A stretch of DNA of 64,000 nucleotides from Rufibacter sp. XAAS-G3-1 (GTDB lineage: Bacteria; Bacteroidota; Bacteroidia; Cytophagales; Hymenobacteraceae): the NCBI RefSeq assembly GCF_013623775.1, contig NZ_JABFAM010000008.1, positions 62,001-126,000 on the forward strand. Direction: 5' to 3'. The notes beneath the pieces were generated by a model. It was not told where the DNA came from, searched no databases, and worked only from the letters and a program-made list of their open reading frames with translations. This document shows positions 1 to 9,277 of this stretch, one piece after another. How positions within the stretch are numbered: position 1 is the stretch's first letter; each line of letters opens with the position of its first letter. Made by a program: the position numbers and the translations under genes.

Positions 1-1
1 C

Positions 2-304
2 TATTCAGACGCGCACATCTTCCCGGTACTGTACAAAGAACTGGGCCTGGGTAAAACCGTGGGGATGCCCGTGGCCGGAACCGGTACCTTTGTGTGGTGG
101 GAAACCTTGATTGACCCCACCATGGTCTTCGGGATTCCGCAGATTGGGTACCGCACCTTAAGCGGTGGCAAGTTCCTGGAGAACTCCCAATTGGAGCCAG
201 ACTACCTAGTAGCCAACGACCCAGCCGTAGTAGCCCAAGGCCGCGACCAGCAACTGGAGAAAGCCGTGGAAGTGCTGCTGTCAGAATTGCCTGCCAAGAA
301 GTAA
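2..304 (+). CDS. S41-family peptidase, C-terminal part (truncated by window edge)
   Basis: The reading frame is open from the window edge to a stop at 304. About 100 residues remain (YSDAHIFPVLYKELGLGK, then GMPVAGTGTFVWWETL). This resembles the C-terminal part of the catalytic domain of tail-specific or tricorn-type S41 serine proteases, where the segment after the nucleophile carries the phrase 'SDAHIFP' and a glycine-rich MPVAGTG stretch. The nucleophile and any PDZ or propeller domains would lie upstream and cannot be seen, so the family call is from partial similarity. The last 60 residues include the family-like 'QLEPDYLVANDP' phrase. Members are usually periplasmic or exported, but no signal is visible in this fragment. 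Confidence 0.75.
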   Translation, partial: YSDAHIFPVLYKELGLGKTVGMPVAGTGTFVWWETLIDPTMVFGIPQIGYRTLSGGKFLENSQLEPDYLVANDPAVVAQGRDQQLEKAVEVLLSELPAKK

Positions 305-716
305 AAGATCTTTAGGCGAATTGGAAAGGCAAGCCGTGCGCCAGTATTTTATTGGATCACCCTACAATACCTGCGCGCAGCTCCTACGAGTGTCTACGCC
401 AATACTGTTTCAAGCCTGTTTTCCGCAGAACGGTTCTAAACCTGTGAGGTCTCCAAGACCTCACAGGTTTTCGCGTTTTACGCCCGTTTCCCGTAAAACA
501 GCCCCAAAACGCATCAGCGGGGCTGAGGTCTCCTGCGGAAGATGATGAATTGACCTGAAAGGTTCATGCAGCCCCTGGTCAGGTATTGAGTATAAACCCA
601 AGGAGAAGCCCACTTCCAGAAGAGTGGGTTTTCTGTTTTCTGCTTGTTTTTCCAAAAACAGGTAAAAAACGCAAGGCCGTTTTCACGTATAGCCTTTACC
701 ACCAATTTTGCAAACC
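305..716. repeat. Intergenic region with composite palindromes
   Basis: No gene is visible in these 412 bases. At 437-471 there is a palindrome built on AACCTGTGAGGTCT / AGACCTCACAGGTT, and directly after it at 473-512 an imperfect GTTTT-type palindrome. The same pair, in the same arrangement, recurs near 5398-5472 (opposite strand), 17527-17600 and 56760-56832. A further GTTTT-like hairpin lies around 640-680. The short ORFs here overlap these repeats and do not look like proteins. Confidence 0.7.
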
Positions 717-1940
717 ATGGCTATTGTGCAGAACAACATCACCGTCTTCGGGGAGGAAATCATTGACCAGAGTGCCATTGAGCAGCTGAAACGGTGCGTG
801 GGCGAAGAAGACCTGGGCGTGCTCACCGCCGATGCCCACTACGGGTACGCGCATCCCATCGGCGGGGCCGTGGCCTATAAAAACAAAGTCTCCCTTTCTG
901 GGGTAGGCTTTGACATTGGCTGCGGAAACAAAGCCGTGCGCACCGATATCAGGGCGGCCGATGTGAAAATCTCCCGGGTGATGGACGAGATCGTACGCAC
1001 CATCGGGTTTGGCGTGGGCAGACCTAATCCCCAACGCATTGACCATCCCGTGTTGGAGCATATCAAAAAAGCCGAGTTCAAGCCCCAGCGCGAACTCCGC
1101 AAAGTGGCCACCGAACAACTGGGCACCGTAGGCAGCGGCAACCACTTCGTTGATTTGTTTGAGGACGAGAAGGGCTATCTGTGGGTGGGCGTGCACTTCG
1201 GTTCCAGAGGGTTCGGGCATAAGACGGCCTCGGGGTTCATCGCGCTTTCGCAGGGGCTCAGCTTTTTTGACAAAGCCAAGGAAGGCTCCATGGATGCCCC
1301 TCCCATTCTGTTTGACATTGATTCTGCGCTTGGGCAGGACTACATCGCCGCCATGCATCTGGCGGGCGAGTACGCTTATGCCGGACGGGATGTGGTAGTG
1401 GAGCAGGTCTTGGGCATCTTAGGGGCCAAGGCTACCGAAGTCATCCACAACCACCACAATTTCGCGTGGTTTGAAAAACACCAGGGCGAAAATTACTGGG
1501 TGGTGCGCAAAGGCTGTACCCCCGCGTTCCCCGGCCAGAAAGGCTTCATCGGGGCCAATATGTTTGACAATTCCGTCATTATTGAAGGGGTGGAGAACGA
1601 ACTTTCCGTCCGGGGGTTGTATTCCACCGTGCACGGAGCGGGTCGTTTGCTTAGCCGGAGGGCCGCCGCCGGTAAAACCAAGTGGATCAGAGACAAGAAA
1701 GGCGTGAAGCGGAAAACCGTCGTCTCGCCGGGGCTGGTAGATTTTGAGGCCGTTCAGCAGCGCATGAAAGCCAGAGGCATAGAACTCCGGGGCGCCGGGG
1801 CCGATGAGGCTCCCGAGGCCTACAAGAAACTGGAAGACGTACTCAAGTACCAAGGCAACACCATCAAGATTCTGCACACGCTTAAACCCTTGGGCGTGGC
1901 CATGGCCGGGGAAGATGTGTATGACCCTTACAAAGATTAA
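717..1940 (+). CDS. rtcB: RtcB-family RNA-splicing ligase
   Basis: RtcB proteins join RNA 2',3'-cyclic phosphate or 3'-phosphate ends to 5'-OH ends using GTP and Mn2+, in RNA repair. The 407-residue product has the family signatures in order: GVGFDIGCG (metal ligands D66, C69), GNHF (H143), HFGSRG (H160), HNHHN (244-248) and HGAGR (H306), the histidine that is guanylylated in characterised members. Length is normal for the family's compact bacterial form. An in-frame TTG lies three codons earlier at 708; ATG at 717 is preferred because the conserved N-terminal region begins right there. No archease or RtcA gene lies alongside, so it appears to be a stand-alone gene. Function is well supported by motifs; the RNA substrate is unknown. 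Confidence 0.93.
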   Translation: MAIVQNNITVFGEEIIDQSAIEQLKRCVGEEDLGVLTADAHYGYAHPIGGAVAYKNKVSLSGVGFDIGCGNKAVRTDIRAADVKISRVMDEIVRTIGFGVGRPNPQRIDHPVLEHIKKAEFKPQRELRKVATEQLGTVGSGNHFVDLFEDEKGYLWVGVHFGSRGFGHKTASGFIALSQGLSFFDKAKEGSMDAPPILFDIDSALGQDYIAAMHLAGEYAYAGRDVVVEQVLGILGAKATEVIHNHHNFAWFEKHQGENYWVVRKGCTPAFPGQKGFIGANMFDNSVIIEGVENELSVRGLYSTVHGAGRLLSRRAAAGKTKWIRDKKGVKRKTVVSPGLVDFEAVQQRMKARGIELRGAGADEAPEAYKKLEDVLKYQGNTIKILHTLKPLGVAMAGEDVYDPYKD

Positions 1941-1975
1941 GATCGGCGAAGGTAACCACCCCCAACTCCTCCTAA

Positions 1976-2134
1976 GAGCATGTTTAAATTTCATTTTTGC
2001 GCTACAAACGGCCATAAAAAGAACCTGCGTTCGCCTTTTTCTCGCCCCGTAGCGCTGCTACGCGGCTCAAAAAACGCTTCCGCAGAACCTTTCTCTGGCC
2101 ATTTTCGCCGGCAAACCTGAAATTTAAACAAGCT
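1976..2134 (+). mobile_element. MITE-like element, copy 1 (complete)
   Basis: A 159 bp element with near-perfect terminal inverted repeats (GAGCATGTTTAAATTTCA at the left, its complement with one mismatch at the right). It is flanked by CTAA on both sides (1972-1975 and 2135-2138). A related uninterrupted sequence (TCCTAAAGTAGGAGGGGAGC) is present at about 30690, where the CTAA occurs once, so an empty-site comparison supports insertion with target duplication. A second copy in the opposite orientation is at 58222-58378 and a truncated one at 50377. It encodes no transposase; CTAA duplication recalls IS5-type elements, which is an inference. Confidence 0.75.
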
Positions 2135-2138
2135 CTAA

Positions 2139-2599
2139 AGTAGGAGGGGAGCTTTTGCGCAGCTTCACCCAAAAAAGCTGTTTTGGGCATATTTTTCAGA
2201 AAACGTGCCCAAAACGTCCCCCATCCCTGCCAAGCTAATTTTGTAGGGAATTTTAAAAAGTTGCTGTTCGGGATTTCCAATCCCTGACTACGCCGTTAGC
2301 AAAAGTTTTCCTATAAGGGGAGCCTTCAAAGTGCCTGCCCTGTTCTAGCCTTTCCTTTGATCTCAGAATTACAAGTTCCTATTTCCCCAGGGGCGGTGAA
2401 GGGTTCCCCTCGCCTTGGGCAAGGCAGCGGCTAGGGGTAGGTGGGTATGGTATTTTTCTTATATTTTTAACCTATACGCGTGCAAATGAGTAAATATAAA
2501 GAGGGGCTTTGCAGGAAATGAAGGTGGCTTACCGCTTTCGCAGAGGAGGGAAGCAAATCCTCATCCTCGCCCCTTGTCTACTTTACCAAAACATGTACG
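2139..2599. other. Intergenic region upstream of the trehalose gene
   Basis: Together with the MITE this makes a gap of about 660 bases. It holds a GTTTT-type palindrome at about 2168-2215 (CTGTTTTGGGCA / TGCCCAAAAC) inside longer G/C-rich flanking arms. From 2440 to 2599 it is A/T-rich and probably carries the promoter of the downstream gene, but no clear TAnnTTTG box with a spaced TTTG is visible. No RNA gene was recognised. Confidence 0.5.
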
Positions 2600-4783
2600 A
2601 TGCCTAAAACGATCATCATCTCTAACCGACTTCCCATCAAAGTTCAGCGCACCGAAAACGGATTGGCCTACGAGACCAGCGAAGGAGGCCTGGCTACGGG
2701 GTTAGGTTCCATCTATAAAACCGATGACAACATCTGGATTGGCTGGCCCGGTACTTTCTTCACCGATGCCGCCGAGCAAGACCAGGTCACCAAAGACCTG
2801 TCTGAACAAAGCATGCAACCGGTTTTCCTGACGGAAAGTGAGATCCGGGATTTCTACGAAGGATTTAGCAACGAGACCCTGTGGCCCTCTTTCCATTACT
2901 TCAGCCAATACGCGGTGTATGATGATTCTTACTGGGAGGCGTACCAGCAGGTGAACCGCAAGTTCTGCCAGGCCGTGATGGAGCACGCCCAGCCCGGTGA
3001 TACCATTTGGGTGCACGACTACCAATTGCTCCTTTTGCCAGCCCTGGTCAGGGAGAAGTTGCCAGACAGCACCATCGGCTTTTTCCAGCACATTCCGTTC
3101 CCGTCGTTTGAGGTGTTCCGGCTGCTGCCTTGGCGCGAGCAGATCTTACTAGGCATGCTGGGTGCCGACCTGGTGGGTTTCCACACCTATGACGATGCCC
3201 GGCACTTCCTGAGTTCGGTGAGCCGCATTGTGGGCTGGAGCATCACGCAGAGCCTTATAGACAACGGCAACCGCCAGATCATGGTAGATGCCTTCCCCAT
3301 GGGCATTGACTACGAAAAATACGCTTCCCTGGCCGCTTCTGAAGAGATGAAGGAAAAACTGACCGAGTACCGTGAAGCCCTGCATGACCAGAAAGTGATG
3401 CTGTCCATTGACCGCCTGGATTACTCCAAAGGCATTCCGCAGCGCCTCAGAGCCTTTGAATTACTGTTGCACGAGCATCCAGAGTTCCGGGAGAAAATAA
3501 CGTTGTTCATGCTGGTAGTGCCCTCCCGTGACCAGGTGGAGAAATACCGGGAGTTAAAGGAAACCATTGACGAACTGGTGGGCCGCATCAACAGCTCTTA
3601 CCGTACCATCACCTGGAACCCCATCCAGTACTTTTATCGCTCGTTCCCCATTGAGGAGCTATCGGCGTTGTACGCCCTGGCAGACATCGCCCTGGTGACG
3701 CCCATGCGCGACGGCATGAACCTGGTCTGCAAAGAATTTGTGGCCAGCAAGCTAGACCAGAAAGGCGTCTTGATTTTAAGCGAGATGGCCGGTGCCGCCC
3801 GTGAATTGTCAGATGCCCTTCTCATTAACCCCAATGACTTGGGCAAGTTGGTGCAGGCCATGCGCGAGGCCATGGTAATGCCAGAGGAGGAACAGAAACT
3901 CAGAATACAGCACATGCAGGCCATTATCAAGCACTATGACATACACCACTGGGTGAACATTTTCATGAACCGGCTGGAGTACATCAAGCTGAAGCAGATG
4001 AGCATGGCCACCCAATACTTGTCTGCGGAAGAACGGGACGAGCTTCTGGAGGCGTACCGCAAGGCCAACCAGCGCATTCTGTTCCTGGATTACGATGGCA
4101 CGCTTACCTCTTTCACCAACAATCCCCAGCACGCCAGCCCAGATGAGGAGTTGCTGCAGGTGCTGGGGTGCCTGGCCCAGGAAGAAAACAACAAGGTCGT
4201 CATCATCAGTGGCCGGGACCGGGCTACGCTGGAAGAATGGCTGGGGCACCTGGACGTGGACATCATCGCGGAACATGGGGTATGGGGCCGGGCGCGCGGG
4301 AAGGAGTGGCAGATGCTGCATCAGCTCTCCAGCGGCTGGAAAAAAGAAATCAGGCCTATTCTGGAACTGTTGGTCAGCCGCACGCCGGGTTCTTTCATTG
4401 AAGAAAAAGACTACTCCCTGGTGTGGCACTACCGAAAAGTAGACCCGGGCCTGGGCGAGTTGCGTGCCCGGGAACTGAGCAACCATTTGCAGTACCTGGC
4501 CTCCAACATAAACCTGCAGGTCATGGAGGGCAACAAGGTGCTGGAGATCAAGAACGTGGAGGTGAACAAAGGGCTGGCCGCCTTGAACTGGCTGGAAGAG
4601 CACCCGCCTGGGTTCCTGCTGGGCATTGGCGATGACCGCACCGATGAGGATATGTTCAAGATAATGCCGAAGGAGGCCTACACCATTAAGGTAGGGAGCA
4701 AACGCTCCCTGGCCCGTTTCAATGTGGACAACACCAAAGAGGTGCGCCTGCTCTTACAGGCCATGTGTGCTGTGGAAGAGTAA
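2600..4783 (+). CDS. otsAB: Bifunctional trehalose-6-phosphate synthase / trehalose-6-phosphate phosphatase
   Basis: The 727-residue protein joins the two steps of trehalose synthesis: transfer of glucose from UDP-glucose to glucose-6-phosphate, then dephosphorylation. Residues 1 to about 470 are a GT20 glucosyltransferase (GLATGLGSIYK, WIGWPG, VHDYQLLLLP, GFFQHIPFPSFE, SIDRLDYSKGI, TPMRDGMNLVCKEF). From about residue 490 follows a HAD phosphatase with DYDGTLTS (nucleophile Asp near 496), ISGRD and GDDRTDEDMF near 676. Both halves look intact, and the linear order synthase-phosphatase is that of known fusions. Trehalose normally protects against drying, salt and heat. The convergent downstream GH15 gene may act on the product or a related glucan. 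Confidence 0.95.
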   Translation: MPKTIIISNRLPIKVQRTENGLAYETSEGGLATGLGSIYKTDDNIWIGWPGTFFTDAAEQDQVTKDLSEQSMQPVFLTESEIRDFYEGFSNETLWPSFHYFSQYAVYDDSYWEAYQQVNRKFCQAVMEHAQPGDTIWVHDYQLLLLPALVREKLPDSTIGFFQHIPFPSFEVFRLLPWREQILLGMLGADLVGFHTYDDARHFLSSVSRIVGWSITQSLIDNGNRQIMVDAFPMGIDYEKYASLAASEEMKEKLTEYREALHDQKVMLSIDRLDYSKGIPQRLRAFELLLHEHPEFREKITLFMLVVPSRDQVEKYRELKETIDELVGRINSSYRTITWNPIQYFYRSFPIEELSALYALADIALVTPMRDGMNLVCKEFVASKLDQKGVLILSEMAGAARELSDALLINPNDLGKLVQAMREAMVMPEEEQKLRIQHMQAIIKHYDIHHWVNIFMNRLEYIKLKQMSMATQYLSAEERDELLEAYRKANQRILFLDYDGTLTSFTNNPQHASPDEELLQVLGCLAQEENNKVVIISGRDRATLEEWLGHLDVDIIAEHGVWGRARGKEWQMLHQLSSGWKKEIRPILELLVSRTPGSFIEEKDYSLVWHYRKVDPGLGELRARELSNHLQYLASNINLQVMEGNKVLEIKNVEVNKGLAALNWLEEHPPGFLLGIGDDRTDEDMFKIMPKEAYTIKVGSKRSLARFNVDNTKEVRLLLQAMCAVEE

Positions 4784-4857
4784 ACCTGGCTACAAGCCTG
4801 TTTTTAGCCTGTTTTTGTGAAAAGTAGGCGAAAACAGTGATGACTCATACCCTTTGT

Positions 4858-5192
4858 CAGTTCCTTTCTGCACTTTGGCTTCTGCCTGGGTCTAACTTCT
4901 TTAGAGCGATTGGTTGGAGCACGCCTTACGGTGTTCCCTTGGGTTGGCCGCTTGTTGCGTAGGTATTGGTGGGCGCTTGGAATATGCTGTTCCCTTGGCT
5001 TTTCTGTTTGTTCCGTGGGTGCAAATACTGTATTGTTTCATCTTTGGCGGTATGCGCTCACGGCCGCGGGGCCCCGTCTTCCCCTCTCGCACTGCCCTTT
5101 CGGCCTGAGGAGTCTGTTCTTCTTAGTAGAAGTCTATCCATGGCCAAAAGCGAGGCGCGCTCGGGGAAGACTGGAACTGGCGAAAGTAGCAG
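4858..5192 (+). repeat. Dispersed structured element, copy A
   Basis: A noncoding block starting 75 bases after the otsAB stop. It matches 25947-26210 over its whole length, most strongly in CTCACGGCCGCGGGGCCCCG-TCTTCCCCTCTCGCACTGCC (5058-5097) and GGCCAAAAGCGAGGCGCGCT (5142-5161). GTCTTCCCC can pair with GGGGAAGAC and CTTTCGGCC with GGCCAAAAG, giving a long stem whose loop differs between the copies. Copy A also carries an internal duplication of about 65 bases (TGTTCCCTTGG at 4932 and again at 4988), which explains its greater length. It has no coding capacity and no relation to a known RNA family was recognised. Confidence 0.7.
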
Positions 5193-5397
5193 CAGTTTGC
5201 AGGTGGGTTCTTGTTATTTTAATTGGACTTCCGCGCCATAGTAGGTATAGCCCTATTCTCCTGCAGAGGCGTAGAGGTGTGGGTACTCCTCCGCCATTTC
5301 CCGCTAAGTCGCATACCATCCAATAACTGTAATAAACCACTGACCTTCCGCAGGAAATAGCCTAACTCCCTTCCCCGAAGAGAGGAGCCCCACTGAT

Positions 5398-5545
5398 GCG
5401 TTTTGGGCCTGTTTTGCGGAAACCAGGCCGGAAACGCAGAAACCTATGAGGTCTTGGAGACTTCACAGGTTTAGAGTTAACTGGCGCAAGACTCCAGTCT
5501 CGTGACAAAGGATGAAGCGAGTCTCCAGACTCGCCGGGAACCACC
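5398..5545 (-). repeat. Composite palindromic repeat
   Basis: Contains a GTTTT-type palindrome (5398-5437), the ACCTxTGAGGTCT palindrome (5441-5472) and a further inverted segment (CTGGCGCAAGACTCCAGTCT and GCGAGTCTCCAGACTCGCC). The whole block recurs in opposite orientation at about 56685-56832, and its first two parts recur at 437-512. Confidence 0.65.
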
Positions 5546-5571
5546 GGCCGGATGGTGTAAGGTTGGTAAAT

Positions 5572-5610
5572 AACAGAAAGGGCCCGCCAATTGGCGAGCC
5601 CTTTCTGTTA
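5572..5610 (-). terminator. Hairpin terminator of the GH15 gene
   Basis: AACAGAAAGGGCxCGCC and GGCGxGCCCTTTCTGTT form a stem of about 17 pairs with an AATT loop, 15 bases beyond the stop of the minus-strand GH15 gene. The arm ends in TTTCTGTT on the transcribed side, so it fits an intrinsic terminator, possibly working in both directions between the convergent genes. Confidence 0.7.
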
Positions 5611-5624
5611 GAGTGCTACTGCTT

Positions 5625-7409
5625 TTATAACAGGAACGATGGTTTGTCCAGCCGTTTGGAGATGCGGTAGGCGGCGTTCAGCAAACCCACGTGGCTGTAC
5701 GCCTGCGGGAAGTTACCCCACTGGCTGCCATCTTTGGAGTCTACGTCTTCGCTGAGCAGGCCTAAATGGTTGGTGTACTGCAAGATGTTCTCAAACTCTG
5801 CGGTGGCTTCCTCTACGCGGCCCACGCAAGCCAGCGCCTCAATGTACCAGAAGGCACAGATGAGGAAGGTGCTTTGCGGCACGCCGAAGTCATCGGCGTG
5901 TTTGTAACGGTAGAAGAGTCCCTCAGGGGTTTTGAGTTCTTTCTCCATAGCCTCCAGGTGGGTTTTGGCTCTTTCCGAGGCAGGATCCAGGTAGTGCATC
6001 ATAATCAACTGCAGCGTACTGGCGTCCATGTGGTTTTTCCCGATGGCCTGCGTGTACACGCCTTGCGCGGGGTCAAAGCATTCCTCTATCTTGGCGGCGG
6101 CTTCGTCCATGAGTTTGGTGGCCAATTGGCCCAGTTCCTCGTCGCCCATGTAGCGGGCCGCGCTGGCGGCCGCCGAGGCTCCGGCCCAGTGGAAGAGGTA
6201 GGTGTAGCAATGGTACTGCGCAAAATCCCGGAACTCCCACAAACCGGCATCGGGCTCGTGCATGGTGTCGCGAATTTTGTACAGCGTCTTGTAGATGAGT
6301 TTCTGTGACTCAATCCGTTCGGCGTCATTGAAGCGTCGGTCTACATAGAGCGGGAGCAGGGCTACCAGAATCTGGCCGTAGACATCGTTCTGAATGTGCG
6401 TGTAGGCATCGTTCCCGATGCGCACGGGTTTGTTGCCCAGGTAGCCGTCCAGTTCCAGTTCAATCTCGGTGAGTTTGCTTTGGGCACTGATGGAGTAGAG
6501 CGGTTGGTAGCGCTGCGTGTCTTTGGCCGTGATGTTGGCAATGAAATGGAAATACCGCTCCATCTCCTCAAAGTGCCCGATGTTGTTGAACGCATTGAGG
6601 ATGTAGTACGTGTCGCGCATCCAGCAGAAGCGGTAATCCCAGTTCCGGCCGCTACCGGGGTGTTCCGGTAAACTGGTGGTAGGCGACGCAATGATGGCGC
6701 CGGTGTCTTCGTACTGATGGATTTTCAAGGCCAAGGCACTCCGGATGACCTGCTCCTGGAAGAAGTTGCTGATGCTGGTGTTTTTCACCCACATGCGCCA
6801 GTAGCGGGTAGTCTGGCGCAGGAATTCCTCTGAGGTGCTTTCCAGGTTGGCCTCCAGCGGCGCGCCGTAGGTCACCACAAAGTACAGCGTCTCGTTCAGC
6901 ACAAATGGCTGGTCTTCCAGAATATAGCTCAAAGAAGCGTTGGTCGTCAGGCGCACTTCCTCGTCCAAGCCCAAGAACGCGATGTGGTTGCTGCTGCGGC
7001 GGCGCTTTAATTCCAGTTGCCCATAATTGCCCACCGGTTGGCAAATAGCTTTGATACGCGGAGAACCGGACATCGGCTCCACTTTCCTGATGAGCATCAA
7101 GGGCTTGTAGTAGCGCTGGTGCTGCCTGAAACGAGGGGCGAAGTCGGTGACGCGGTAAGAACCTTCCTGGCACGTGATCTCGGTGCACAGAATGTTGGTG
7201 TTCTCCACGTAATACTGGTGCGACGTAAAGTCCTCGGCATCGGGTTTCAGGGAGAATTCGCCGCCCTTCTGCCGGTCCATCATGGGGCCGAATACAAAAC
7301 TGCTGTCAAAGCGGGGCCAGCAGAGCCATTCAATATTGGTGTCTTTGTGGATGAGGGCAAGATAGGCGCAGTTGCCAATCAGCCCCATGTCATAGGTATG
7401 TTTCGCCAT
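5625..7409 (-). CDS. Glycoside hydrolase family 15 protein (glucoamylase/trehalase-like)
   Basis: The 594-residue protein begins with the typical bacterial GH15 N-terminal beta domain (DMGLIGNCAYLALIHKDTNIEWLCWPRFDSS) and continues with an (alpha/alpha)6 barrel. GRNWDYRFCWMRDTYY near residue 253 is the conserved sugar-binding stretch, and LLSEDVDSKDGSQWGNFPQAYSH near 550 holds the region of the second catalytic acid. There is no signal peptide, so it acts in the cytoplasm. GH15 covers glucoamylases, glucodextranases and, in mycobacteria, trehalases; the convergent otsAB neighbour makes a role in trehalose or storage glucan turnover likely, but the sequence alone does not settle the substrate. 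ATG at 7409 is the natural start. Confidence 0.9.
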   Translation of the reverse strand: MAKHTYDMGLIGNCAYLALIHKDTNIEWLCWPRFDSSFVFGPMMDRQKGGEFSLKPDAEDFTSHQYYVENTNILCTEITCQEGSYRVTDFAPRFRQHQRYYKPLMLIRKVEPMSGSPRIKAICQPVGNYGQLELKRRRSSNHIAFLGLDEEVRLTTNASLSYILEDQPFVLNETLYFVVTYGAPLEANLESTSEEFLRQTTRYWRMWVKNTSISNFFQEQVIRSALALKIHQYEDTGAIIASPTTSLPEHPGSGRNWDYRFCWMRDTYYILNAFNNIGHFEEMERYFHFIANITAKDTQRYQPLYSISAQSKLTEIELELDGYLGNKPVRIGNDAYTHIQNDVYGQILVALLPLYVDRRFNDAERIESQKLIYKTLYKIRDTMHEPDAGLWEFRDFAQYHCYTYLFHWAGASAAASAARYMGDEELGQLATKLMDEAAAKIEECFDPAQGVYTQAIGKNHMDASTLQLIMMHYLDPASERAKTHLEAMEKELKTPEGLFYRYKHADDFGVPQSTFLICAFWYIEALACVGRVEEATAEFENILQYTNHLGLLSEDVDSKDGSQWGNFPQAYSHVGLLNAAYRISKRLDKPSFLL

Positions 7410-7644
7410 ACGGGTTCTACAGATAGGTGGATTGCCAGTGGGTGTCTGAAATTACATGTACCGTATTAAACGTATAGAGGTTTCCTGATTTTTACTTGCC
7501 TCGGGTTTTAGGCTCCGTTTTAAGCATGTTTCTCAATAAACAAGCTTGAAACGCTCCTTCTTTTAGTAGGTAGTCTGCTGAACACCTAATGACTGTTCAC
7601 ACCCCCAAACCTTGCACCTATTTCAATTAGTCTTGCATTCCTTC

Positions 7645-8958
7645 CTATGAATTAGATGCTATTTGCTCCACAATGGTCGCAAAATCAGGCCGGTTCTGAA
7701 CCTCTGGTTGCATACAATCCTGCTTTAATAGGAGAAGGTTTTGAGCCCGTTCCTGCGCCATGTCCTGAGGAGTGAGATGATCAAGCAACTCTTCCAGCAA
7801 ACACCCAAAGGCACGAACTTCCAACCGTTCCAAAGCAGAAGCTAAGGCCGTATTGTCCTGGTTATAGACCGTGGCAGCCCCAAAATCTCCAAAAAGCGGA
7901 TGACCAGTCGCATCTACCAAAGTGTTGTGCGCATAAAGGTCGCCGTGCGAAATGCCGCGGGCGTGCAAATGCGCTGCCGCGGAAGCAATGCCTGCCGAAA
8001 TGCTGATAGCTTCTTCCAGCGTGAATACCGTACCTTCGGCATAGACATCACGGGTGCAGGATTCAAAACTGGGCGAGCCTCCCAAGTTGCGGTATCCGGC
8101 CGGGATCAACCCTAACACCAAGCCTTGCTTCTGCGCGGGGTGCTGCGTGATTTTGCCTAGCACCTGCACCAGGTTGGGGTGCGCTCCGGCCCGCAGACAC
8201 GCCTGCATCTCATCTTCAGGCAACCCATCACTGGTTACTTCGCCTTTGAAAACTTTCACTGCCACCTGTTGGGTAGAATTTGCCTGGTTTTGCCAATGAG
8301 CCCGCGTAATGATACCAGATGCGCCTTCGCCCAATTGCTCCTCCAGCACCAAGTCTTGCCAAGGAATTTCGGATAATTCTGTAGCGGTGGGAACCGGTGG
8401 GTTGCAGGGATTCCCCGACATAGCCAGCCAGGAAAGGCGTGGAAGCGCGAGCAACCAATCTGGGAGATGGGTAATCTGGTTAGCCGATATCCTGAAAAGC
8501 TCCAGGTTCTGGCAGGAAGCCAACTCTGGGGTAAGGGATTTCAATTTGTTTCCGGCCAGCATCAGTTTTTGCATGCGGGCACACTTGCCAATAGAGGCTG
8601 GTAATTCGGCAATCTGGTTGTTGGTCAAAATAAGCCAACGGGTGGTGGGGGGAATTGCGTCTTCGGCTATGTGGCTAATCTTGCAGGCTTTGAACCCAAT
8701 CATTTCCAGGCGGGGAAGTTTGCCCAGCGCCTCGGGGAACACGGTGAAGTCATTGTCTGAGAAAAACGCGATGCGCAGGTGCTGCAGGCGGGTAAAGGCA
8801 TTGGGCAGGCAGGTCAGGTGGTTGCCGGAAAGGTCCAGGATCTCCAGGGTTTCGGCTAGGTCAAAAATCGCTGAGGGAACCTCGGTTAAACCGCAGGAAA
8901 GTTTTACTCTGGTGGCGCCTGCCAGTTCACCGGCCTGTAATTGTTCTAAGGTGTGCAT
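7645..8958 (-). CDS. Leucine-rich-repeat protein with C-terminal protein kinase domain
   Basis: Residues about 15-190 form some seven leucine-rich repeats (for example LEILDLSGNHLTCLPNAF, LILTNNQIAELPASI, LMLAGNKLKSL). From about 200 to the end is a eukaryotic-like kinase: glycine loop GEGASG (210-215), VAVKVF with lysine 235, catalytic loop HGDLYAHN (338-345) and DFGAA (358-362). The usual HRD is HGD, as in RD-negative kinases, but Asp340, Asn345 and the DFG Asp are all kept, so activity is plausible. There is no membrane segment. The LRR-kinase order recalls the LRR-ROCO-kinase family but no GTPase domain is present. Substrate and signal are unknown. It lies between GH15 and the divergent cysteine operon, with no obvious functional tie to either. 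Confidence 0.85.
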   Translation of the reverse strand: MHTLEQLQAGELAGATRVKLSCGLTEVPSAIFDLAETLEILDLSGNHLTCLPNAFTRLQHLRIAFFSDNDFTVFPEALGKLPRLEMIGFKACKISHIAEDAIPPTTRWLILTNNQIAELPASIGKCARMQKLMLAGNKLKSLTPELASCQNLELFRISANQITHLPDWLLALPRLSWLAMSGNPCNPPVPTATELSEIPWQDLVLEEQLGEGASGIITRAHWQNQANSTQQVAVKVFKGEVTSDGLPEDEMQACLRAGAHPNLVQVLGKITQHPAQKQGLVLGLIPAGYRNLGGSPSFESCTRDVYAEGTVFTLEEAISISAGIASAAAHLHARGISHGDLYAHNTLVDATGHPLFGDFGAATVYNQDNTALASALERLEVRAFGCLLEELLDHLTPQDMAQERAQNLLLLKQDCMQPEVQNRPDFATIVEQIASNS

Positions 8959-9277
8959 GAAAACAGAAGATATCCGGCTGTGAAGGTAGCCATTGCGGCG
9001 GTATGTATTTTATCTGCAAGGGCAGATTTATAGCCTTTTAATTATTTACAAGTAGGTACATATAAAGCTGCTTATAGGGAAACTTTTCAGGGAGGTGGAT
9101 TGGTTTTATTCATGAAGCAGGCGTTTTCGCGTTCCTTTAAGGAAATTAGCCTAAAAAAGAAACTCAGTAATTGAGATTGCGTTAATGCTTTAGATTGTTC
9201 GTTAGTAGATGCGTAACAATAGGCAGGGAAACCTGCTGATTTTTAATTGGTAAACTCTACTAAATTGATAGGGAAAC

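Noticed and set aside
696-1358. Long minus-strand frames opposite rtcB, otsAB, typA and others
   Set aside because: They are shadows in G/C-rich codon phases of well-recognised genes and have no protein-like features of their own.
2002-2280. 92-residue minus-strand frame
   Set aside because: It lies across the MITE and adjoining palindromes; the other complete MITE copy does not keep an equivalent frame.
4910-5326. 138-residue and overlapping frames in the dispersed element (also 25933-26145)
   Set aside because: The two copies do not keep one common reading frame, and the conserved parts are those that pair with each other, so the element is treated as noncoding.
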